Shown one piece after another: positions 56,650 to 64,000 of a stretch of DNA of 64,000 bases. How positions within the stretch are numbered: the first letter of the stretch is position 1; every line of letters begins with the position of its first letter. Source of the DNA: Pictodentalium vernedei (taxonomy: Eukaryota; Mollusca; Scaphopoda; Dentaliida; Dentaliidae); the NCBI GenBank assembly GCA_031216915.1, contig CM062293.1, forward strand, positions 155,070,285 through 155,134,284, written 5' to 3'. Below the pieces are notes generated by a model. The model searched no databases. It saw nothing but the letters and a program-made list of their open reading frames with translations, and was not told the origin of the DNA. The position numbers and the translations under genes were made by a program.

Positions 56650-56973
56650 ATAAATTCAAAGTAATATTTGTATATTTTTTATACTTACCAATGGCCCAGA
56701 CTAGCTGGTGCTAACTCAAAAATTAATCCAGGGCCAAACACAAATTTTGCCCCAATCCTCAAAATTTGCATGCAAAACCGAAAATTGAATGACCTATCTG
56801 GTCCTCTATACTTTTGTGATCTGCGCATGCGCAGTACCCAGGAAGACACTGAAATTGACGCCAACCATCATTCTTTCTATAATTGCTTGTTAAATGATGT
56901 AAACAGTGAGGAGGTATGAGTGCCCACTCATGGGAGGGCCATACACATCTGGGCCATTGGTAAGTATAAAAAA

Positions 56974-57873
56974 TCCAGCAATAGGATCACAGATCCAGAA
57001 GTTGAGTTTTGACATTAAATTCTGAAGAAATAAGCTATTTGTAGCAACAGTGACCTCGACTTTGGGGCGTGAGACTCTGAAATCAATAGGTGTCTTCCTT
57101 TCCTATAGGGAAACCTCTGGGGTAAGTTTGGTAAAGGTGCGTCAAATAGAACTAAAGTTATTGCCCGGAAACAAATTTGTCACAGAATATTCTATTGATA
57201 GTAACAGTGACCTTGACCTTGGGGCCCCTGACTCCGAAAGCAATAGGTGTCTTCCCTTCTCATAGGGTAACCTGTGGTATAAGTTTGGTGAAGATACACG
57301 GAATAGAAATAAAGTTATTGCCCGGAAACCAATTTGTCACAAAATATTCTATTTATAGTGACAGTGACCTTGACCTTGGAGTTCCAGACTCCGAAATCAA
57401 TAGGCGACTTTCCTTCCTATAAGGTAACCTCTGGTATAAGTTTGGTAAAGGTGCGTCAAATAAAACTAAAGTTATTGCCCGGAAACCAATTTGTCACAAA
57501 ATATTCTATTTATAGTAACAGTGACCTTGACCTTGGAGTCCCAGACTCCAAAATGAATAGGTGTTTTCCCTTCCTGTAGGGTAACCTCTGGCATAAGTTT
57601 GGTAAATGTGCATCAAATAGAACTAAAGTTATTGCCAGGAAACCAATTTGTCACAAAATATTCTATTTATAGTAACAGTGACATTGTCCTTGAGGCACGA
57701 GACTCTGAAATCGATAGGTGTCTTCCTTTCCTATAGGGTAACCTCTGGTGTAAGTTTGGTAAAGGTGCATCAAATAGAACTAAAGTTATTGCCCGGAAAC
57801 CAATTGTTTACGACCGCCTCCCGCTTCATCAAACTATAAGTCGAGTTTGACTTCGTCAAAACTCAACAAAAAA
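56974..57873 (-). mobile_element. Hairpin-capped tandem-repeat element, family D, in the ICR of DIRS B
   Basis: Five monomers of exactly 157 bp spacing (57020-57800) with AACAGTGACCTTGACCTTG, GTAAGTTTGGTAAAGGTGC and AAAGTTATTGCCCGGAAACC. The right end (5' on the minus strand) folds as GAGTTTTGAC-GAA-GTCAAACTC. The ICR reads GTAAGTATAAAAAA on the left and TATACAAATTACTTTG on the right, continuous when the insert is skipped, with no clear duplication. Frames across monomers are shadows of the period. Confidence 0.82.
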
Positions 57874-58573
57874 TATACAAATTACTTTGAATTTATATTT
57901 TTATACAACAACCAATGGCCCAGACTAGCTGAATCGTAAAAAGGCTGGAGGCCCTAGGACATAGAGGAATATCCAATTACTCAATCACTTCATAAAGGGT
58001 ATCTCCTACAGAATAAGAGAGAAAGGAATTTTTATGTCTTTTTCCTTTACGAGAAACGAGAAAGACATAACACCAACAATGTAATTGAGTATTACAAAAT
58101 ATGTAATTCTCCATTTAATGCCAGCATAACCCATTATGCTAATTAGGTGAAGGGAAGCCAAAATATAAAGACCATCCAGAGAATGAGACTCTTTGTACTC
58201 ATTTAAAAGTGTCAGAGGATTGTATATTAATGCCTGTTTAACACGTGAGATATACAAATGCTTCACAGTGAGCTACACTTTAAAAACCATACATAAATGA
58301 GACATAGTATTTGCTTCAAACCGTGCTACACATTAAAACCATCCCAGCACCGACTCGGGACTACTGACACCAGAAGAGGTCTTCCCTTGCTTTTCACTAT
58401 AAAACCAGATAATCATAAGGGAAAAAACCCATTCCCCACCCCTCTCCTTGTTCTGAGAAGCAAGACCACAGAACGAAGAGGGCCGCAGAACAGTGTCACT
58501 GCTGGAACGGGCTGCTTAAATAACTATAGATGTAACCCTTAATGGACGACATTCTGAGCAACAGAAAGAGGAC

Positions 58574-59600
58574 CTAAACATCTAAGGTCTCTAAATTTTT
58601 CTGGTAAAACTTGGTAAATGTAGAGGGATGTGTCCAGTACGCAGCCTTCATGAGATCAGTAATAGCTATACTGTTAGAATAAGACCAGGAAGTGGACAGC
58701 ACTCTAACTTCAGGCGCTGATATCTTATTTACAGAATGTTGATCCGAAGATAGATTTTCATAGGTGATGCGTATTGTCAACTGAATCCATCTAGCAATTG
58801 AATGAACAGAAATATCTTTTCTGTTAGGAATTAATGAAAGAAACATCTCCTTCCTTTTCTTATAAAATCTGATCGTTTATATATACGCATAGCCCTGACT
58901 GGACACAGCAGAGGTCTATGGTTGTCCATGGATGGCAGAGCCTTTATGGTAATAGGTCAGCCATTTATCTGGAGCCTGATTCTTAGCCAAAAATCCCACT
59001 TGTGTAGTTAAAGTAATGGTATTACCCACACTACGGTATTGAGATTCGTTAACAGATAAAGCATGACGTTCACTAACTCTTCTAGCAGATGCAAAGGCTA
59101 AGAGAAATGCTGTTTTATAGGTCAAGAATTTGAACTCTACAATGTCCAATGGCTCAAACGGAGCATCTTTAAGCTTCTTTAAGCTTCAACAGAACCCAAG
59201 CCAAATTCCACTTAGGAATTAATCTGAGGGTTCTAGGTCTATTAACAGAGAAATTTTTAACCAATTAGGACAATGAAGCATTAGATCCATTTATCATGAT
59301 GAGTGTAAGTGTCTGATAACATAGACCTATAGCCCTTAATAGTGATGGGCTGCAGTTTGAGATTATTAAACAAGTAGACCAGAAAGTTGGCAATATCCGG
59401 TATGGACGCATCATAGACGTCTATCGACTGATCCTTACACCAACAGAAGAAAACCTTCTACTTCGCTGCGTAGTTCAATGAAGAGGAGGACCTCCTGCAA
59501 TTAGAAAGTGCATCCAAGCTCGTCCTGTAAACTGCTTGCTGTGCAAGAAGGACCGCACAATGGAAATATGTGATGGTTGAGACCTTCCAGGTTGTGATGC
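58574..59600 (-). pseudogene. DIRS B tyrosine recombinase
   Basis: This would cut and rejoin the circular element DNA at integration. In order on the minus strand: N-terminal part (about 59600-59460, CRRSSSSLNYAAK), FLTYKTAFLLAFASARRVSE (about 59130-59070, with the catalytic Arg), DISVHSIARWIQLTIR and APEVRVLSTSW (about 58720; the H-x-x-R box with Pro where His is usual), and TFTKFYQ (about 58600, catalytic Tyr). Frameshifts separate the pieces (58846 and 59149 frames). The recombinase would not work as read. Confidence 0.82.
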
Positions 59601-60480
59601 AGTGTGCGTGACTACCCCTGAAAAGGAGGTCCTCTCGCAGAGGAAGCTTCCAGGGACCATCCCATAACAGACACCTGAGAAGATGGATCCATGCTTTCTG
59701 TGACAACAGAGGTGCTACTAGAAGAATTTTGCAACGAGACTGTTTGATCTTTAACAGAATCTGCTGAATCAACGGAGTTGGAGGAGACGCATATCCTTTC
59801 ATTCCGTCCCATGAGATTGACAGAGCGTCAATTGCATACGCTCGATGGTCTGGACATGGGGACACGAACGTCGGTAACTGATTGTTCAGATACGTCACAA
59901 ACAGATCTATCACGGGGCGATCCCACTGGTAGCAAATTTGTCTGAATACTCGCTTGTTGAGCATCCACTCCGTTGGCAACAGGCATCCTTTCCGAGATAG
60001 TGAATCTGCTATTATGTTCAGACGACCCGGTACATGATGGACAGAAAGCTGAACATGATGATTCACAACATATAGAAGAATCTTCTTGTTAGTTCGCATA
60101 ATGGAATCGAATGAGTGCCGCCCTGGTTCCTGATATACGCTACGACTGTCGAGTTGTCCGACAATATCTGAACATGAGTGTCCGCTAGAATGTGAATCCA
60201 ATGTTGTAGCGATAACCATATTGACATCATCTCCTTGATGTTTATGTGCTTCTCTAGGAACCAAGGGTCCCAAAGACTCCGACACTTCAAGTCTGTGGGG
60301 CTCAGGGTAGCACCCCAACACGTTTGACTTGCATCCGTCAAAATCGTGAAAGCCAGAACCGGCAGTTGCAGCGGAACTCCCTGAGTTAACCACTGAAGAT
60401 CTGCCCAAATCTGGACCTTTTCTTTTACTAGGTCCGTTCAAGCAATACTGGTCTCGAGTGAATGCATCTTCACACTCCAG
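59601..60480 (-). pseudogene. DIRS B RNase H and C-terminal domain
   Basis: Two overlapping minus frames give RNase H: ILTDASQTCWGA (Asp, about 60345), HINIKEM (Glu, about 60240), VQILSDNSTVVAYIRNQGG (Asp, about 60170). The other frame continues with VHHVPGRLNIIADSLSRKG (about 60050), RPVIDLFVTYLNNQLP and WDGMKGYASPPTPLIQQIL, then KILLVAPLLSQKAWIHLL (about 59700), a domain order typical of DIRS pol. Frame changes near 60100 and 60400. It degrades the RNA strand during reverse transcription. Confidence 0.85.
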
Positions 60481-60797
60481 TTCTGAATAAAGAATATCTG
60501 GAGGGGACACATGTGCAGGCGACCCATCAGAATAAGATCAACAGCCACTCCGCACAGACCAAACAGCCACATGAATTCCCTCACTGTTAATGCGTCTGAG
60601 TTTAGACAAAAGCGAGCATAACAATTGACTAATTTTGCTCTGGGTAATGGAAGACAAACCAGATTGTTGTGAGTCTCGAAGCTCATTGCCAAGTGAACTC
60701 GGACGGAGCTAGATCCGGCTTTTTCTCATTTAGGATGAAACCGAGACGTCTGAGCAATAGAAGCAGACTCTGAACATCGTTCTGAAGAATAATTTTG

Positions 60798-61691
60798 TTA
60801 ATCATATCTCTGAAGAATGTCGTCTAAGTAAGTCGACGTTACTACAGACGAATGAGCTCGGAAGTGAGACATTACTGAGTTCATTATTCGAGTGAATGCC
60901 CAGGGAGCCAGGTTCAGACCGAAGCACATCGCTCGGGACTGATACACTTTCCATTGTACGGTGAAACGTAGGTACTTTCTGAATGCCAGATGTACCATGA
61001 CATGAAGTACGCATCCTTTAGATCTATGCTTGCCGCATAGTTCTTCACTCGAATGCCCGCCCTTACCTACCGAATGGTCTCCATTTAGAACTTCGGAGCC
61101 ACGATAAGCTTGTTTATCCATATATAAGTGATGTTCTGGACTGTAAGATACTGTATATATTCCGTTTGTATATTTGCCTGAGCTCAGTAACATGTACAGC
61201 GCCTTAGAATATGGTTTTATATCTTCTGAACTATAATTTGGGCGCAATATAAATGTGTATATTATTATTATTATTATAAAGTCAATTACCAGTCGGAACG
61301 AGCTGTCTGGCTTCGGTATGAGGAACAGGTGACTGTAGGAACCCTGAGAATGTTTATTCTCAACGACCTCTACTGCTTCCTTTGATAAGAGAGCCTGTAC
61401 CTCTGCTAGGAGAGACTCACTTTTGCAAGGATTAGACGGAAGATTTGTCCAATGCGGACATCTTGTTAGTGGTGGTTTCGCTCGGAATGTTAGCCGTAGA
61501 CCGTCCGAGACTACATTTTTCACCCACTGGTCTTCCGTAATTGTTATCCAGTTTTTCACGAATCTTGATAACCTTTCGCCAACTGGCAAGCAATAGAGGT
61601 CCTGAACATCACCTGTACGACCTGCAAGCCTTACGGGAGGAGAAACCATGTCTTCCCTGCCAAGAGCCTTGAGCTGTCCACTTAGGGGCAC
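60798..61691 (-). pseudogene. DIRS B reverse transcriptase, split by a repeat insertion
   Basis: N-terminal part: RFVKNWITITEDQWVKNVV and LLSKEAVEVV, then SYSHLFLIPKPDSSFRLVID (about 61290), as in DIRS polymerases. After an insertion of about 190 bp the gene resumes: METIR, ASIDLKDAYF (motif A Asp, about 61030, in a neighbouring frame), KYLRFTVQWKVYQSRAMCFG, LAPWAFTRIM and STYLDDI (motif C, about 60820). Catalytic Asp residues remain. Frameshifts and the insertion disable it. Confidence 0.87.
61095..61283. mobile_element. Short interspersed repeat inserted in the DIRS B reverse transcriptase
   Basis: On the minus strand it starts with a run of ATA/ATT triplets (61260-61278) and contains GCGCCCAAATTATAGTTC and AAGGCGCTGTACATG, then ACTGAGCTCAGGC. 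The coding sequence is continuous on both sides. It looks like the 3' tail piece of a retroelement with an (AAT)n tail; the family is not identified. Confidence 0.6.
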
Positions 61692-63407
61692 ATGACCGGT
61701 AGTCTCGATCAGACCTATGCCCCTTTCCCAAGTCGCTGTACTGACGACCTCTAGAGTAATTATAGGAGGGTTTCCTATACCCTCGTGGAGTCCCGTTTTG
61801 ACGATTTCTGGCTGGGATGTCTCCTTTACTCTTTTCTGCTGCAGTGGGTCAATGAGGCGACAACTTTAGAAGCAGAGTATTAGACGCTTTCTTAATAGCC
61901 TGGTCATAGACTAATGAAAGCTTGTCATCAAATATAGTATGTCTGGAGACTGTTTTTCACCTGGTCATCTACAAAAGATGACAACGCAAGGGCACAATCA
62001 CGTCTGATTAACTCCAAATTAAACACAGTTAAGGCGGAGTTATACATGGTATACATAATTGCCCTGGAAAGAAGTCTTAGAGAGGTACGAACATCCTCAA
62101 ATTCCTTTCTGTTGAGACGTTGCACCATAGCTCTTGTAAGGTGAACTGCGTAAGATAAAGTGTCCAAATTTGCTCTATTAGAAGAAATTGCTGTCTCAAT
62201 AGTGTCTGAGCGAATTGTGAATGAACCAGGTAAGGATACCTCTGGATCCTCTGTCTGCTCATCCAAATGCAGAGGAACTGTCTGAACATCTTCGCCGACC
62301 ATTTTAAATGAACGTGGTCCAAGAAACGGTAAATTTAGGGAAGATGATGCTAAGAAACCACCTTTCTTCTTCCCAGTGGAGAGATTAGATACGGCGTCAT
62401 CTAAATGGCCGAAGGCCTGCGACACCTGCCTAGACTGAACCGTAAAAGAAAGGACCTCCTCCCTTGTCCGGATAAAGTCTGTGTCCAACGACGCCAGAGG
62501 GTTCTTTCTAGTTGTCACAGCATTCTGATTCGACAGAACAAATTCAGGGTAGTATTGATGGATGAAATCCATCGCAATCATGTGTTGTTCTGAAAAGGAA
62601 GGGTAATCTGGTTCCAAATCCCTTTCACCATCAAAGAGAATCAGCTGTGAATCTCGGTCCCTTGCATTTAAATGAACAGATGACTGGACCGACCCAGCAC
62701 CATCCGACGGCTCAGGTTCTGAGACTGCAGGAGGCTGCTCTTGCACTTGCTGGGATGCTGCGATCAGCTGCGCAATCTGAGACAGCAAGTCCGTTACGGA
62801 GGCCTGAGACGCAGCGGTCTTCTGTTTCTTCGCAGCTTGCTGCTCCTGGGACAGTGTGTCAGAGATGGCTCTTTTCTACGAATGCCCTGATGAACGAGGC
62901 CTCGTCTTCCTAGCTACCGGATGGTCCGACTTTGCAGACGACGAGTGGTCCTTCTTGGCGATGCAGGCTGGTTATCCAATGTTAGGTAGCTAGGGTGCGG
63001 TCGTGTGTGCTTTGTAGATGGCGTGGAAGAAGCCATAACTATAGCCGAGGCCAGCTGCAATCTATATGGAGTATCCCGGACGGAAGGTGTGAACCTCTCT
63101 CGTTCACGGTCCTTTTAGACCCCGTCAAGCTTCCCACGGTACTTGCTGGCTTCTTCCTCTGTTCCGTCATCGCTGGGTGAGCATGTTTATGTTTTAAGGT
63201 GCTCGCTCAACCCAATCCACTTCTATCGACCGCAACAGACACACCTGGCATCACGGTCCCTGCGGACGGAGTAACCATTTCACCGGTCGAGCTAACTGCA
63301 GACAAGGGACTAAAACCATCAGCTAGTGGCTTTATCCCCCGTCTAATATTCATGAGCACCTTGGCAGCTAGCTGTTTACTCATCAGAGTGCGAGGACGGT
63401 AGCACAC
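61692..63407 (-). pseudogene. DIRS B gag-like ORF1
   Basis: Minus frames in order: MSKQLAAKVLMNIRRG (about 63380), KTAASQASVTDLLSQIAQLI (about 62820), then the long frame 62788-61928 with QHMIAMDFIHQYYPEFVLS, SQAFGHLDDAVSNLSTG and LNRKEFEDVRTSLRLLSRAI, and a basic C-terminus further on (RQNGTPRGYRKPSYNYSRG, about 61760) that could bind nucleic acid. Two or more frameshifts join these. Capsid-like role inferred from position and the matching block order in element A. Confidence 0.78.
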
Positions 63408-63855
63408 TTTCTCTTGGCGTCACATAACCATCACCATGTTCTTGTTCCTCTGAAAAAGAAACTGAGAAACTTGATTGACTTTGCGGTGAGAGGACGGCAT
63501 TGGCATTTCCTAGCCTTGCATTTTGAGCAATAAGCTTTCATAATTAATCAAAACAAAGGTGACAGTACTTCCACCACTCCACAATAAATATATGATAAAG
63601 ATACATAATAAACAACATTCAAAATACAAATCGAAATATCTTTTGAAAAAATTTTGACAGAAGCCCAAGTTCTTAAAGGGAACAGACGAGCCCAAAGGTA
63701 TCCTGATAGAGCCTAAGTGTTGACAAAATTCCAAAAATAATTGCTACACTACCGGAATAACATTATATGTATCTTACAACAATCCTACAGTAAAATAAAT
63801 AGGAAACTACATATATTTATAAGACATTGCTGATGTAAACAAGACTCCTAGGCAC

Positions 63856-64000
63856 TGAATAACAAGAGGCCCCAGGGCGCCTGAGGGCGCTCGCCTGACA
63901 TGGTAGCCTAAATATCAACCCACAGAATTGATTTCCACAAGTTGCATCTGCTCCTCCTAAGAAAAGCTGAAACCAAATATCCAAATATTCTGACCAGTGG
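63856..64000 (-). mobile_element. Family A element copy 4, start only
   Basis: AACAAGAGGCCCCAGGGCGC and GCTCGCCTGACATGG match the 3' end of family A in reverse orientation, followed by the first monomer (AACCCACAGAATTGATTTCC). It interrupts the 5' region of DIRS element B after GGCACTGAAT and runs off the window. Confidence 0.8.

Larger units (their letters stand above)
56650..64000 (-). mobile_element. DIRS-like retroelement B, continuing past the window
   Basis: 3' terminal repeat (low coordinate) at about 56662-56860 matches element A's (CCAATGGCCCAGACTAGCTG, GGGCCAAACACAAATTTTGC, TGCGCATGCGCAGTA). On the minus strand from the right: gag, reverse transcriptase, RNase H with a DIRS-specific C-terminal domain, tyrosine recombinase, ICR. 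No long terminal repeats and no DDE integrase, which excludes an LTR element or retrovirus. The ICR is split by a family D element, the reverse transcriptase by a short repeat, and the 5' region by a family A element at 63856. Confidence 0.88.

Noticed and set aside
55719..57839. Series of similar open frames (55719, 55867, 56018; 57177, 57334, 57648) that could suggest a repeated gene
   Set aside because: Starts are spaced by the monomer length (148-151 or 157 bp), which is not a multiple of three in register with any domain; they are shadows of tandem repeats.
59458..62788. Reverse transcriptase and RNase H as a possible LTR retrotransposon or endogenous retrovirus
   Set aside because: There are no long terminal repeats, protease or DDE integrase; a tyrosine recombinase, inverted terminal repeats and an ICR are present, which is the DIRS pattern.

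Overview
This is AT-rich animal DNA made almost entirely of transposable elements and tandem repeats, many nested inside one another. No host protein-coding gene with exon structure could be supported in 64 kb. The repeats suggest a marine mollusc, probably a bivalve: arrays of roughly 150-180 bp monomers capped by short terminal hairpins (compare the bivalve 'pearl' and Helentron-like non-autonomous elements), a DIRS-type tyrosine-recombinase retroelement, Tc1/mariner relics, tRNA-derived SINEs, and a LINE whose ORF1 carries an SGNH-esterase-like domain. The taxon is an inference from repeat content, not from a marker gene.

Layout. 0-2.2 kb: Tc1/mariner transposase relic split by a hAT-like MITE, then a 148 bp repeat split by a SINE. 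2.2-4.9 kb: two hairpin-capped tandem-repeat elements (families A and B). 5-9.4 kb: MITEs, palindromes and another hairpin-capped element. 9.4-15.2 kb: a four-level nest (old repeat > family C > Tc1 > family A) with a family B element beside it; the old repeat has a second copy at 6.15-6.96 kb that serves as the empty site for several of these insertions. 15.8-18 kb: a 29 bp minisatellite that grew out of a SINE, more SINEs, and a nested retroposon. 19-22.4 kb: piggyBac-like MITE, family B, unassigned DNA. 22.4-26.6 kb: LINE ORF1-like and reverse transcriptase remnants. 27.1-28.9 kb: a nearly intact Tc1/mariner element. 29.3-40.1 kb: a decayed array of tRNA-like monomers hosting two hAT elements, one of which carries a nearly complete 4.7 kb LINE. 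41-43 kb: ORF1-like remnant, G/C homopolymers and an assembly gap. 43.1-64 kb: three DIRS-like elements, two joined head to tail at 43.47 kb, with several hairpin-capped tandem-repeat elements inserted in and between them.

How it fits together. The coding parts (DIRS gag, reverse transcriptase, RNase H and recombinase; LINE ORF1 and ORF2; transposases) are all broken by stops, frameshifts or insertions, so no autonomous element is intact here. The non-autonomous elements (SINEs, MITEs, hairpin-capped arrays) have the cleanest boundaries, and paralogous filled and empty sites inside the window let many insertions be defined to within a few bases. The strongest observations are (1) a DIRS head-to-tail junction that is the exact reverse complement of the internal complementary region, (2) a superfamily of hairpin-capped tandem-repeat elements that insert without target-site duplication and share a 3' end across unrelated core monomers, and (3) a minisatellite born from a segment of a SINE.
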